NCBI RefSeq assembly: GCF_000801955.1
Contig: NZ_JSZO01000019.1
Span: 114,665 to 178,664 of the forward strand
DNA from: Ralstonia sp. A12
GTDB lineage: Bacteria > Pseudomonadota > Gammaproteobacteria > Burkholderiales > Burkholderiaceae
Reading direction: 5' to 3'
DNA length: 64,000 nucleotides
Below the pieces are notes generated by a model that worked only from the letters and a program-made list of their open reading frames with translations, had not been told where the DNA came from and did not search any database. Positions 33,528 to 42,132 of the stretch are shown here, piece by piece; position 1 is the stretch's first letter; each line of letters opens with the position of its first letter. The position numbers and the translations under genes were made by a program.

Positions 33528-33736
33528 CAGCCGTTAGCTGCGAGACGCCGTTCCGATAAACTCCTTCGCGCACGCATACTCCAGAATCGCTACTGACATA
33601 CGTGAACCTACCGTGTGCTTGACGTATGAGCATCATTGCGACAGGTCTCAGGTGGTTGCGCGTGATCTGCGAGCGCGGTGCACAGTAGCTCATTGTGGAA
33701 GCACCCTCGTAGGCGACAACAAGATGGGCATTCAGA

Positions 33737-34348
33737 ATGATTAGTCAATCTGGCGGTATCGCATCACTCTTAGGCGGCTTTTTGTCATGGGTAGTACGTG
33801 AGCACTGCGTACGGAATCCGGAAGCTGTGGCAAAAGCTTGGGCGGAGATCAACGCCGACACACCGACATTGGCAGACGCCGGCCGCATGTTTTCCGCGTA
33901 CGGTTCGGATTTCACACTTGCCGAGTTGCGCTATATCGCTCGACACCAAGAAGCACTACGGCTAGCGAGGAATGTCGCTGCCGGGAGGCAATACCTAGAC
34001 TTCAACGAGTCTACTGGCTTCAGCGCGGAGAGTACCTTCGTACCACCTGAACCGGGGTCTGCTCGCCAACTCATAGCACCGATAGCGATGACCGTGCTCG
34101 GTTTCATCATCATCGTCGTAGCTTTGCTCGCTAACAATTTCAAAGGGGCTGCCATCATGGGCGGGCTGACCGCTTTGTCTGCAATGGTTACGCTTGCCGA
34201 ATTTGCGGAGGTGAGGAACCGTCATTGGGCACGTCGCGCAATTGAGCAAAGCCTTAGTGCTCATCAACTCACGCTCTCAGCCGCCGGGTTAGTGAGCTCT
34301 CCGATACCAGACTCAGTGTGCACGGAGGGTGCGACGCAATCCGGCTGA
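33737..34348 (+). CDS. Hypothetical protein with two membrane segments
   Basis: A 203-residue protein. The first 110 residues are soluble and helical (EAVAKAWAEINADTPTLADAGRMF). Two membrane segments follow: IAPIAMTVLGFIIIVVALLAN, and AAIMGGLTALSAMVTLAEFA. A short tail ends the protein. Its last 20 bases overlap the next gene. Two-helix membrane proteins paired with a toxin-like partner are common in abortive-infection systems, but no family is recognised. The ribosome site is weak. Confidence 0.55.
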   Translation: MISQSGGIASLLGGFLSWVVREHCVRNPEAVAKAWAEINADTPTLADAGRMFSAYGSDFTLAELRYIARHQEALRLARNVAAGRQYLDFNESTGFSAESTFVPPEPGSARQLIAPIAMTVLGFIIIVVALLANNFKGAAIMGGLTALSAMVTLAEFAEVRNRHWARRAIEQSLSAHQLTLSAAGLVSSPIPDSVCTEGATQSG

Positions 34349-35513
34349 ACAATACAGCTCCTCCCTTGTGACTACTCTAACTCTCCCACGCCTAGTAGTT
34401 CTCGACACGTCCCACATTGTTGGACTTGCGGCAGATTCGATATCGCCCAACCGTGAGCAGCGCCGTGCTGCTGAGGAATTCATTCACAGCCTTGTAGAAC
34501 ACGCATGGCTGCCGCTGCTTTGTTGGCACCATGTGGAAGAGCTGCTGCAACATCAAAATGACAAGTTGGTTGAAGCACGGCTTCGCTACCTTCGAAGCTG
34601 GCCTCTGATGGCATGGATCCAAGCACAGGATTCAAGAGCTGGTCCCGGATCCGTTGTAGACGTGTTGCAGGCGGAGGTTGTGGCAGCCCATAGGCACGCC
34701 GGAACTGATGCACTCGAGGTTCGCGAGCTTGCGCGTGATAGTTTGCTCGCCATGGGGCCGGGCACAGAAGCAATTCCTGAGGTGTTCCGGGACTGGCGGC
34801 TTCTTCGCTCGACCTTGGTGGCACAACAACAGAAAGCACGAGAGATCACTGCAATCTCGCGGTGGCGTGCGATGGATGTCGACGGCACACGGGTTGCGGA
34901 CTGGATGGACAAGCCTCTCCGCCATAGTGACGAAGCAGCTCGCATGCTTCAGTTGCTTCGAGGCAATTTGACTAAGGAGATCGCTACGCGCGGCGACAGG
35001 CGGATCTCGGATCCAGCGACGGTGGCAGATACGTTCATCTCAGAAATCGTCCGCGGCGGTCAGGCAATCAATAGGCGGAACAGTCCGTCGCCGGCCATTC
35101 AGACCCTAGTAAATGCTGGCATGGATCTCGAAGATATCGACCCTTCCATCACCCTCGCAGAGGCGACGAATCTCCTTACGTTTCACAAGCGCTTAGCGAT
35201 TGTGGCGAAGACGTCGGGACTACCTTTACAAGAACTCAAGCGAACGGTGACGCAAAACCGCCTTCCGGTCACCGTGATCCAGGAATGCATGCGGCTTTAC
35301 GCACATGATCAACCGGAGCGCAAAGGCAGCGAGCTCAATGATGTTCATTTACTCTGCCTAGCACCTTATGCGGATGTCACCTACGTGGACAAGCGCACCT
35401 TGGAGAGCGTTCGTCGGGCAAAAGGAAAGAACGCAGTTTTCGCGGAACTGGTGGAGCATGTCGGCAAGGCTGGCAGCTACAGCGAGATCCTCGCCACGCT
35501 TACGACCCTTTAG
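34329..35513 (+). CDS. PIN-like domain protein
   Basis: A 394-residue protein. It begins with LVVLDTSHIVGLAAD, then an acidic HHVEELL, and near the end NDVHLLCLAPYADVTYVDKRT. The Asp residues at the N-terminal strand and in the later strands fit a PIN-type ribonuclease fold, but the spacing is long, so this is a tentative call. The start is uncertain: GTG 34329 overlaps the previous gene, while a GTG at 34368 has no ribosome site. With the membrane protein upstream it could form a two-gene unit. It ends 9 bases before the convergent reverse-transcriptase gene. Confidence 0.5.
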   Translation: MRRNPAEQYSSSLVTTLTLPRLVVLDTSHIVGLAADSISPNREQRRAAEEFIHSLVEHAWLPLLCWHHVEELLQHQNDKLVEARLRYLRSWPLMAWIQAQDSRAGPGSVVDVLQAEVVAAHRHAGTDALEVRELARDSLLAMGPGTEAIPEVFRDWRLLRSTLVAQQQKAREITAISRWRAMDVDGTRVADWMDKPLRHSDEAARMLQLLRGNLTKEIATRGDRRISDPATVADTFISEIVRGGQAINRRNSPSPAIQTLVNAGMDLEDIDPSITLAEATNLLTFHKRLAIVAKTSGLPLQELKRTVTQNRLPVTVIQECMRLYAHDQPERKGSELNDVHLLCLAPYADVTYVDKRTLESVRRAKGKNAVFAELVEHVGKAGSYSEILATLTTL

Positions 35514-35522
35514 CGCAGCCCC

Positions 35523-36569
35523 TTACCAGGGTGGGTCGCTCTCTGGAGGCTGTTGGCCAGCAATTGCCTCGTCGAAAACTAGATTAGGTGTCGGTTGCTT
35601 GACTGGCTGGGCCTCGGCCGTCTGATTTTTTAGCAGTTGGGCGGCTTGGTTGACTTGCTCTACCAGCCGCTCCCCGGCACGCCGGTGAAATCTTTTGACT
35701 TTGTGGGCTTGCCCTCTCACACGAGGTAAGAGCAGCGCCAGCTCTTCGGGCGACTCCCCCGATTCGACCCGCAGGCAAAACGTGTGCACCAACGCCCGGA
35801 CCCTTGATCGCTCTTTCGGTGGCAGAGAGGGTTTCGCATTGCCAACGAGCTTGAGAATCTTGATTTGTCCGCCCGCCTGCATGACTTCATGCTTGCTAGC
35901 ATTTACGCGAAGCCCCTTACTTGCTAAGGCTCCGGCAACCATCCTGACAATCCAGTCGACGCGCGAGGTGCTAAGGTGTTCCGGGCTGGAAATGGTGATG
36001 TCATCCACGTGACGGGAATAGCGCGTCGCGCCAGCCGACGCAATTTGCGCAATGAGTTGTGACTCGATATCCCATAGTGCCAAATTTGCCAGATAGCCGC
36101 TCGTGGGGGCACCCTGTTCAAGGTATCCATCCCGGGTGGTGAGCATTGTCAAAAGGTCGGAAACCTCGTCTGCAAAGCCAAAGAAGCCAGACCAGATCTC
36201 TCGCACCACATCAAAACTCACACTCGGATAGAACTTGGAGATGTCCTCTTTGATCACAGACTTAGCGCCGACGTGAATTTTCACGCTGTCCGTGTAGTCT
36301 TTGCGCGGCACTCCACCAGTCAAGTAGTCTGGATAAATGACTCGTCGAAGAAAGTGCTCGTTGATACGGCCTAAGACCGCTTTGAGGGGTTCGCGGGTAT
36401 CGTACAGAACACGCAATGTCCCATCATCCTTAGGAACGGTCTTGGCAATCCGGTACAGGTGAGAGGCTCTCTTCGCCAGGGCAAGCAGCTCACTCGGCCC
36501 CATGCCCAGCGGGTGCCGTAGTGATTCGATCGATTGAACGCGGTGATGTCGATACCTTGGTGCGTTCAT
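35523..36569 (-). CDS. Reverse transcriptase, retron/DRT-like, with HVDD catalytic box
   Basis: A 348-residue single-domain RT. Motifs: KEDISKFYPSVSFDVV (RT3, first Asp), QGAPTSGYLANLAL (RT4), and YSRHVDDITIS (RT5, catalytic Asp pair). Usual bacterial RTs have YADD or YVDD here; His replaces the Tyr. The next motif reads KILKLVGNAKPSLPPKERSRVRALVHTF, similar in position to the retron VTG region but without VTG. There is no maturase or endonuclease domain, so it is not a group II intron. It overlaps the XRE gene by four bases. A defence role with an RNA template is likely (inference). Confidence 0.75.
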   Translation of the reverse strand: MNAPRYRHHRVQSIESLRHPLGMGPSELLALAKRASHLYRIAKTVPKDDGTLRVLYDTREPLKAVLGRINEHFLRRVIYPDYLTGGVPRKDYTDSVKIHVGAKSVIKEDISKFYPSVSFDVVREIWSGFFGFADEVSDLLTMLTTRDGYLEQGAPTSGYLANLALWDIESQLIAQIASAGATRYSRHVDDITISSPEHLSTSRVDWIVRMVAGALASKGLRVNASKHEVMQAGGQIKILKLVGNAKPSLPPKERSRVRALVHTFCLRVESGESPEELALLLPRVRGQAHKVKRFHRRAGERLVEQVNQAAQLLKNQTAEAQPVKQPTPNLVFDEAIAGQQPPESDPPW

Positions 36570-36847
36570 TTGTGCCGGATCAGTTCGAGCGCCAGTTCAG
36601 AAAATCGCTGCTCGGTCTTCTTGTCCATACCCTTCAGCTCTTTGTCATCAGAGGCAAGGAAGACAATGACAGGGACTGGGACTTCCAGCGCCTCAGCAAC
36701 CTTACTTATCAACGTCAAGGTGGGCTCCCGCTTGTCGTTCTCCAAGCGAGAGAGATAAGACGTGGAAATACCCGCGCGCGCAGCGACCGTCTCCAAAGAG
36801 AGATCTTTCGCTGAGCGGCACAGCTTTAGGGTTTTTCCGATATTCAT
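36566..36847 (-). CDS. XRE-family helix-turn-helix protein of the RT operon
   Basis: A 93-residue protein. The HTH reads MNIGKTLKLCRSAKDLSLET, VAARAGISTSYLSRLENDKR and EPTLTLISKVAEALEV, the standard XRE/Cro pattern, followed by a short helical tail. ATG 36847 is chosen as it begins the HTH directly. Its stop overlaps the RT start as ATGA. It could repress its own promoter through the TTGCC/GGCAA repeats upstream (37494-37518). Retrons classed as type VI also carry an HTH partner, which is one comparison; it could equally be a DRT regulator. Confidence 0.75.
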   Translation of the reverse strand: MNIGKTLKLCRSAKDLSLETVAARAGISTSYLSRLENDKREPTLTLISKVAEALEVPVPVIVFLASDDKELKGMDKKTEQRFSELALELIRHK

Positions 36848-36890
36848 AAGATCAATACAAAAGTGTGGGCCTTGCGTGCGTCGCATCCAC

Positions 36891-37118
36891 TTATTTCAAA
36901 AGCGTCATCACATTTGTGATCACGCTCAGCAGTGACGACAAAAGCCGCAAGGCCTCCGCCGCAATTCGCCGCTGATTCGCGGCGTCTGCCTGATCTGCCT
37001 GCCTTTTGAGCTCGGCGATCTTGAGTTTCATAGCTGCACGCACTTCGGTGTTGAGCTGACCGTGATTCAAATCCAAGAGCTCCTCGAGTTCCTGGATCTG
37101 GTTCTTCAAGTTTTGCAT
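36891..37118 (-). CDS. Small coiled-coil protein, first gene of the RT operon
   Basis: A 75-residue protein made almost entirely of a coiled coil (QNLKNQIQELEELLDLNHGQ, KLKIAELKRQADQADAANQRR) with a hydrophobic C-terminal helix (LRLLSSLLSVITNVMTLLK). GGAG lies ten bases upstream of ATG 37118. It sits 43 bases before the XRE gene. Such an amphipathic or membrane-active tail could be a toxin that the RT product or XRE protein holds in check. No family is recognised. Confidence 0.55.
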   Translation of the reverse strand: MQNLKNQIQELEELLDLNHGQLNTEVRAAMKLKIAELKRQADQADAANQRRIAAEALRLLSSLLSVITNVMTLLK

Positions 37119-37158
37119 TTTGCAAATCTCCGTTTCAGGCACCATGCCTGCCGCCCAA

Positions 37159-37394
37159 GAGCAATGACCGGAAAGGAGTTGCTCAACACCTCAAGACCCA
37201 CCACCGACGAAAGAGGTTTTGCCGCCCTTCCGCTCTCGATGGCTCCCGACTGATACCAACTGCTCATGAGAGCTGCTGGTCGCTAGTCGCTGCCCGCGAT
37301 ACCACAGAAGGTCGACGCCTCGCTGCGTAGGTACGGTCGCCCGCGCCCACGTAATAGCCAGATGTTGGTCCATCTAGCGCCGGCTTGCGCCAGC
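37159..37394 (-). ncRNA. Candidate structured RNA upstream of the RT operon
   Basis: In the gene-free DNA before the operon, the minus strand folds into several local hairpins: GCTGGC-GCAA-GCCGGC (37379-37394), AGATG/CATCT (37360-37375) and GAGCAA/TTGCTC (37159-37184). A retron msr-msd or a DRT template RNA is expected in this place. No a1/a2 pair or branching G was confirmed, so the call rests on position and local folding only. Confidence 0.3.
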
Positions 37395-37443
37395 GTGAAA
37401 CGGTCCTGTCTTAGACGAACTGGAGAGAATTCTTAAAGAACAC

Positions 37444-37518
37444 GCAAGCGAAACGCTTGCCCTGGGGGTATTGAATCACAGGCACGGAGATTTGGCAATT
37501 TTTTTGCCATTCAGGCAA
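37444..37518 (-). promoter_or_regulatory. Hairpin and TTGCC/GGCAA operator-like repeats
   Basis: A 7-bp stem GCAAGCG-AAA-CGCTTGC (37444-37460) is followed by GGCAA (37494-37498), TTGCC (37504-37508) and GGCAA (37514-37518). The latter two form a dyad with a 5-base spacer. XRE repressors often bind such short dyads, so this may be the control region of the RT operon. Confidence 0.45.
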
Positions 37519-37741
37519 ATTCACGTACTCTGAAGAGCCTTCCTCACGCAATGAGGCGCGGCCAAGTGTCGTGGACAGGGCGACAGGCGCGGCTCAGGTG
37601 GATTGGCCGACTTTTTCGGGGCTGGGTGGGCTAAATGAGTGAATCAGTGAATCCCGCAGTATTGTTCGCTACGCACCAGGGCCCCGACTTGCAAGAGGAC
37701 CGCCGTAGTCAAGCGAGGCCTGGGGCGTCTGGCGCCTGATT

Positions 37742-37933
37742 CTAGGCCGTGTCCGTCAAGCGGACGCGTGGCCCGACCAACACGGGCCCGCAGGAAACCG
37801 GCTCTTCTATCTTGCCGCGTCGCAAAGCCTCGTCACGCGTCGCGATGGCAAACATCGCTAACCGCGAGCGAAGCGCTTCTGGCGACTCGAATTGCTTTGT
37901 GTCTCTAAGGGGAGCGTGGGCGGGCGTCTTCAT
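37742..37933 (-). CDS. Possible small protein, 63 residues
   Basis: MKTPAHAPLRDTKQFESPEA, then LRSRLAMFAIATRDEALRRGK, ends VGPRVRLTDTA. GAGGA lies about ten bases upstream of the ATG, the main support. No family or domain is recognised. It is the last possible gene before the right att site. Confidence 0.35.
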   Translation of the reverse strand: MKTPAHAPLRDTKQFESPEALRSRLAMFAIATRDEALRRGKIEEPVSCGPVLVGPRVRLTDTA

Positions 37934-38147
37934 AGCTCAATCCTCGCGGTGGGAACAATTGGCAAAACGCTGCGCGACGTTGCCGCCTTGAAGCCGACCT
38001 GCGCCAAGCATGAAGAAGATGAAAATTCTGGGCTCGACGAAGGAGCGAACCTTTGGACGATGATCTCACCGTTTGACCATGTGGCCAAGGTAGTCGGCGC
38101 AGTTCCGCCTGCGCGGCGCATTAGAGCATATCGGGCGGCCTAGCCAA

Positions 38148-38196
38148 GAAACAACAAAGCCGACACATGGTCGGCTTCGTTGTTGAAGCATAAGGC
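38148..38196. repeat. Hairpin repeat, copy 2 (matches 5486-5534)
   Basis: Stem AAAGCCGAC/GTCGGCTT matches copy 1 at 44 of 49 positions in the same orientation. It lies just inside the right att site of the tRNA-Ala island. Confidence 0.6.
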
Positions 38197-38253
38197 TGCA
38201 CTTTGTCAGAGAAGCATATCCTTGCATCTGCTGCAAAAATATCGTCCCTGTCT

Positions 38254-38281
38254 CATCGCTTGGCAAACTTTGCCATTGAGT

Positions 38282-38295
<14 letters not shown>
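38254..38295. repeat. Right attachment site (attR) within the tRNA-Ala 3' end
   Basis: Direct-repeat partner of 10444-10485, including the identical 18-mer 38278-38295. The identical block covers the last 14 bases of the tRNA gene and a few bases beyond it, so the tRNA remains intact. Confidence 0.75.
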
Positions 38296-38357
<62 letters not shown>

Positions 38358-38403
38358 GTAAAAATCAGTCTACTCGAATTTCCAGCGTGCCTTCAATCGC
38401 GGG

Positions 38404-40119
38404 TCAACCCGCCCCTGTCTCCATGCCGGCGTTACCTTCCATGCCGACAATGCGCGGTGTATTCAGCGGCCGCGCGGTCACTTCGCGCTGGTCGCGCAGC
38501 CAGTCGGCCAGCACGTCCCACACGGGGCGGCCACCGGCCTTGCGCGCTTCGGGCGACACCGCGGCCCAGCCAGCCACCTTGTAGCGGCGGTCGGCGTCGA
38601 TGGGCTTGTCACCCAGGCGCATATCGGTGATGCGCTGGCCCATCGGTTTCATCGGGTCGATGGTGTAGTGCAGACCGCCGGTGCGTACCATGTCGCCGCC
38701 CTGCTGGTAATACGGGTCGGGATTGAACAGGTTGTCCGCCACGTCTTCGAGCACGGTCTTGATGGTGGCGCCGGTCATCTCGGTGAGCGTGGTGGCCGGG
38801 TACGTGATGGCGGTCTGGGCCATCAGTGCTTCCATCGTGACGGCCTCGCCGGGCAGCAGCGTGGTGCCCCAGCGGAAGCCGGGCGAGAAGGCGATCTCCG
38901 CGCCCTGCGCCTGCATCAGGCCGTCGATGATGAGCTGGTCGAACGTACCGTTGAAATTGCCGCGCCGGTACAGCAGGCCGCGGTTCGTGGCGAGCGTCTC
39001 GCCGAGCTTGTCCTGGTACGGCGCACGCACGCGCTCGATGAGCGCAGTCATGGCCGGATCGGGCGGCAGCAGATCGGCAAACACGGGCAGCAGCGTGTAG
39101 CGGATGTCGCGCACGGTGCCGCCACGCACATCCAGATCGAGCACGCCGACAAACTTGCCATTGGCGCCCGCGTTGGTCACGAGCGTCACGCCGCCCGGGT
39201 TGCTGACCTTGACCGGCGCCGGCACCGCGTCATGCGTGTGGCCGCCGAGGATGGCATCCAACCCGCGCACGCGCGAGGCGAGCTTCAGGTCCACATCCAT
39301 GCCGTTATGCGACAGCAAGACAACCACCTTGGCGCCCTTGCCGCGCGCCTCGTCAATCATCTTCTGCAACCGCTCTTCCTGGATGCCGAAGGTCCAGTCG
39401 GGCGTGAAGTCCGCCGGGTGCGCGATCGGCGTGTACGGGAACGCCTGGCCGATGATGGCGACCGGCACGCCGTTCAGCTCGCGCAGCACGTACGGATCGA
39501 ACACCGGGTCGCCAAAGTCGGCGGTCTGGATGTTCTGCGCAACGAAGGCGACCTTGTTCTTGAAATCGTGATCGACCACGTGGCGCACGCGGTCGGCACC
39601 GTAGGTCATTTCCCAGTGCGGGGTCATGACATCCACGCCAAGTGCGAGGGCCGCGTCGACCATGTCCTGGCCGTCGGTCCACAGCGCGGTGGCCGAGCCC
39701 TGCCACGTGTCGCCACCATCGAGCAGCAGCGCATTCGGGCGCGTGGCACGCAGGCGCTGGATGAGCGTGGCCAGATGCGCGAAGCCGCCCATGCGGCCGT
39801 AGCGGCGCGCGGCTTCCGTGAAGTCGAGCGAGGTAAAAGCGTGTGCGGCACGCGAGCCCGGCGCGATGCCGTAGCGCTTGAGCAGCGCATGGCCCACCAG
39901 ATGCGGCGGTTGCCCGGCCCATTGCGCCACGCCCAGGTTGACGCTGGGCTCGCGGTATTCGATGGGCAGCAATTGCGCGTGGCAGTCGGTGAAGTGCAGC
40001 AGGTGGACGTTGCCGAAGCGGGGCACGTCGTAGGCCACCGTATCTGCGTGGGCGTCGGTCAGGCGCAGGCCGGCGGCTGCGGCAATCGCCAGGGCTTGAA
40101 CGAATTCGCGGCGGTTCAT
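38404..40119 (-). CDS. soxB: SoxB, thiosulfohydrolase of the Sox system
   Basis: A 571-residue metallophosphoesterase/5'-nucleotidase-fold protein. A Tat signal (MNRREFVQALAIAAAAGL) begins it. The metal motifs are HFTDCHAQLLPI, LLDGGDTWQGS, GNH-equivalent PHWEMTYG, LLSHNGMDVD and GGHTHDAVP. SoxB is a manganese enzyme that removes sulfate from the SoxY-bound cysteine-S-sulfonate in the periplasm. The ATG overlaps the soxW stop by four bases, and it is the last gene of the minus-strand sox operon. A large antisense open frame over it is a GC-rich artefact. Confidence 0.93.
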   Translation of the reverse strand: MNRREFVQALAIAAAAGLRLTDAHADTVAYDVPRFGNVHLLHFTDCHAQLLPIEYREPSVNLGVAQWAGQPPHLVGHALLKRYGIAPGSRAAHAFTSLDFTEAARRYGRMGGFAHLATLIQRLRATRPNALLLDGGDTWQGSATALWTDGQDMVDAALALGVDVMTPHWEMTYGADRVRHVVDHDFKNKVAFVAQNIQTADFGDPVFDPYVLRELNGVPVAIIGQAFPYTPIAHPADFTPDWTFGIQEERLQKMIDEARGKGAKVVVLLSHNGMDVDLKLASRVRGLDAILGGHTHDAVPAPVKVSNPGGVTLVTNAGANGKFVGVLDLDVRGGTVRDIRYTLLPVFADLLPPDPAMTALIERVRAPYQDKLGETLATNRGLLYRRGNFNGTFDQLIIDGLMQAQGAEIAFSPGFRWGTTLLPGEAVTMEALMAQTAITYPATTLTEMTGATIKTVLEDVADNLFNPDPYYQQGGDMVRTGGLHYTIDPMKPMGQRITDMRLGDKPIDADRRYKVAGWAAVSPEARKAGGRPVWDVLADWLRDQREVTARPLNTPRIVGMEGNAGMETGAG

Positions 40120-40625
40120 TGTTTGTGGTTGTGCGCCGGGTGGGCGTACTGGGCGAGATCTGCAACGTCGTCTTCCAGCATCTCGCCGACTTCCTTGCGC
40201 ACGACGCGGCCGTTGGCGTCGAGCACCAGCAACTCCGGCAAACCCTTGCGTGGGCCGGTGGCGGCGCACAGTGCGTCGGTTTCCATCGTCACCGGAAAGG
40301 TGAAGTTGCGCTTGGCGACGTAATCCTTCGCGAGCTGCGGGTTGGCGTCGATGCTGATGGTAAGGATGCGCAGGTCGGTGCCGCGCGTGGCGTCATAGAG
40401 CTTCTGCAGGCGCGGGTTCTGCAGCGCGCAGAACGGGCACCACGATGCCCAGGTGGCGATGATGACCGGATGCCCGCGCCACGCATTGCCCGGCACGCGC
40501 GTGCCGTCGAGCAATTGCACCTCGGGCATCGTCACCACATCGCCCACTTCGACGGCCTGCGCGGTGCCAGCGGCAAACACCATCGCCGCTGCCGCCCACA
40601 TCAGGAGCCGTCGAATCATATGCAT
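40116..40625 (-). CDS. soxW: SoxW-like periplasmic thioredoxin
   Basis: A 169-residue TlpA/thioredoxin-fold protein with a signal peptide (RRLLMWAAAAMVFAAGTAQA) and active site WCPFC near residue 62. The cis-Pro region GLPELLVLD follows. It lies between soxX and soxB, so a SoxW-type role, keeping Sox proteins such as SoxY reduced, is inferred. The exact start is either of two ATGs six bases apart. It overlaps soxB. Confidence 0.8.
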   Translation of the reverse strand: MHMIRRLLMWAAAAMVFAAGTAQAVEVGDVVTMPEVQLLDGTRVPGNAWRGHPVIIATWASWCPFCALQNPRLQKLYDATRGTDLRILTISIDANPQLAKDYVAKRNFTFPVTMETDALCAATGPRKGLPELLVLDANGRVVRKEVGEMLEDDVADLAQYAHPAHNHKQ

Positions 40626-40629
40626 GGCG

Positions 40630-41274
40630 TTATTGATTCACTGGCGAGGCCGGGTCAAACAACAGCGCCATCACATCGCGGATCTGCTGTTCGCTCAGGA
40701 TGCCCTTGTGCCCGAAACGCGGCATGTTGGAGCACGCGGCGTACGCGTTGGAGTTGTAGATCTTGCCCCACGTGTAGCGCAGGATCGCTTCCGAGTCACC
40801 GCGCAGCTTGCCGTACTGGTACAGCGACGGGCCAATCGTGCCGTACGACACCTCGTCCTTCGACAGGCGATGGCACGCATAGCAGTTGGCACCGTTCACC
40901 GTGCCGGCCGGGTCGGAGAACTGCATGCCGCGGCCGCTCTGCGCGGTCTTCTCGCCTTCCTTCCAGTCGCCCAGCCACTTGTTGTCAGCCGGGTAATGGA
41001 TGGTCTTGAGTTGCGCGTCTTCCAGCTTCTTGGCGACGGCGGCGGGCACGGCGTTGCGGTCGGCGTACTGGCTGCAGGTCTTCTGCACGTCGTCGCGCTC
41101 GGTCACGCCTTCCACGGTGGCCGGGCCCTTGGAGACGAAGCTCTCGTGGATGACCTTGGTGAGTGCGGCGTCGGCCTTCGCGTCGGGCTTGGGCGGGGTG
41201 ACACCCTTGGCCACGTCCGCAGCGTGCGCGATGCCGGCAGCGAACATCAAAGCGATGAGGGTTGTTCGAAGCAT
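40630..41274 (-). CDS. soxX: SoxX, c-type cytochrome subunit of SoxAX
   Basis: A 214-residue protein with a signal peptide (MLRTTLIALMFAAGIAHA) and one haem c site, NCYACHRL near residue 119. The C-terminal part ends SNMPRFGHKGILSEQQIRDV with the likely Met ligand. SoxX pairs with SoxA in the periplasm to couple thiosulfate to SoxY. The N-terminal region is longer than in many SoxX and contains a Cys (KTCSQYAD). ATG 41274 is chosen for the signal peptide. It follows soxA closely and is followed by soxW. Confidence 0.88.
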   Translation of the reverse strand: MLRTTLIALMFAAGIAHAADVAKGVTPPKPDAKADAALTKVIHESFVSKGPATVEGVTERDDVQKTCSQYADRNAVPAAVAKKLEDAQLKTIHYPADNKWLGDWKEGEKTAQSGRGMQFSDPAGTVNGANCYACHRLSKDEVSYGTIGPSLYQYGKLRGDSEAILRYTWGKIYNSNAYAACSNMPRFGHKGILSEQQIRDVMALLFDPASPVNQ

Positions 41275-41282
41275 GGCGGGCC

Positions 41283-42113
41283 TCAGCGTTTGATCGACGG
41301 CGCGTCCATCTTGCCGCCGTTGGCGTTGCGGGCGAGGAACAGCTCGAGCGCGGTGATCACCTCGCTGCCGTAGAGCGGTTCCGGAAAGCGTTGCTGGCGC
41401 AGGCAGTCGTACAGACGGTGCTGCATGGTGCGCACCTCGCCTTGCGAGACGCGATAGCCCGGCCATGTCGAATACGCAAAGCGCGCACCATCGGCCGTCA
41501 GCAGATCAGGCAACTCTTGCAGGCGGATGCGCTGACCCGGTTGGGCGTGGCACGTGGCGCAGGCAAAGTCGTATGCGCCGCCACGGTAGAAGAACATGCG
41601 GCGGCCGAGTTCGTATACGCGCTTTTCTTCCGGATGGGCGAGCGGAATGTCGATAGCCGTGCCGCGCGATTCCGATGTGATGTACGCCATCAGCCGTTCG
41701 ATGTCCGACGGCTTGCCCGGCGACGAGAACGGACGGGCCGAAGCCTCTTCCTTCGTCAACCCCTGCAGCGTCATGCGGCAGTACATGAGGCGCTGTTCGG
41801 CGTCCATCACGCGGCCGGTGTCCTTGAAGAAGCGCGGCAGCTTGGCGTACGCGCCCTTCACCACGCCAGGGCCCAGGCCCAGGTCACACGCTTCGAGCGA
41901 GGCCTGCTTCGGGCCAGCGGGCTTCTTCCAGAGTTCTTCGCCGGCGGCTTCCCAAAGCTCGGCCGGGTTGCCGTCGGCCAGCATCTCGCGGTACTGCGCG
42001 ATGCCGGCGGCGGTGCTGTCCTTCTGGTCCTTGGCGTCTTGCGCATTGGCCACCAGGGCGCTGCCGGCAAGCAGTGCCGCTGCCAGCGCGACGATTCGTT
42101 GTGTGCGTTTCAC
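41283..42113 (-). CDS. soxA: SoxA, catalytic subunit of SoxAX
   Basis: A 276-residue protein starting at GTG with GGAGGGG upstream, then the signal peptide (KRTQRIVALAAALLAGSALVANA). One haem c site, CATCHAQPG, is present. The N-terminal Cys pair (EACDLGLGP, LMYCRMTLQ) probably forms the disulfide that replaces the first haem of two-haem SoxA. The C-terminal YDCLRQQRFPEPLYGSEV holds the cysteine that becomes the persulfide haem ligand. SoxAX attaches thiosulfate to SoxY. Between dsrE and soxX. Confidence 0.9.
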   Translation of the reverse strand: MKRTQRIVALAAALLAGSALVANAQDAKDQKDSTAAGIAQYREMLADGNPAELWEAAGEELWKKPAGPKQASLEACDLGLGPGVVKGAYAKLPRFFKDTGRVMDAEQRLMYCRMTLQGLTKEEASARPFSSPGKPSDIERLMAYITSESRGTAIDIPLAHPEEKRVYELGRRMFFYRGGAYDFACATCHAQPGQRIRLQELPDLLTADGARFAYSTWPGYRVSQGEVRTMQHRLYDCLRQQRFPEPLYGSEVITALELFLARNANGGKMDAPSIKR

Positions 42114-42132
42114 GGTCCCCTCCGCGGGTCGC

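Noticed and set aside
35523..36569. Group II intron or canonical retron call for the reverse transcriptase
   Set aside because: No maturase or intron domain V-like RNA seen; the VTG motif is absent and the YxDD box is altered, so the type is left open.
29250..38280. Right end of the Tn7-like element
   Set aside because: No inverse copies of AATTTTAATCAC and no convincing TGT/ACA terminus with a target duplication could be found by eye.
37380..38280. Tyrosine recombinase next to the tRNA
   Set aside because: The 900 bases inside the right att site hold only a possible 63-residue gene and no integrase motif.
38668..40323. Long open frame antisense to soxB (and similar ones antisense to dctA, soxF and gcl)
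   Set aside because: GC-rich codon bias on the real strand opens the opposite strand. The text is His/Arg/Gly-rich with no domains, and the real genes have full motif sets.
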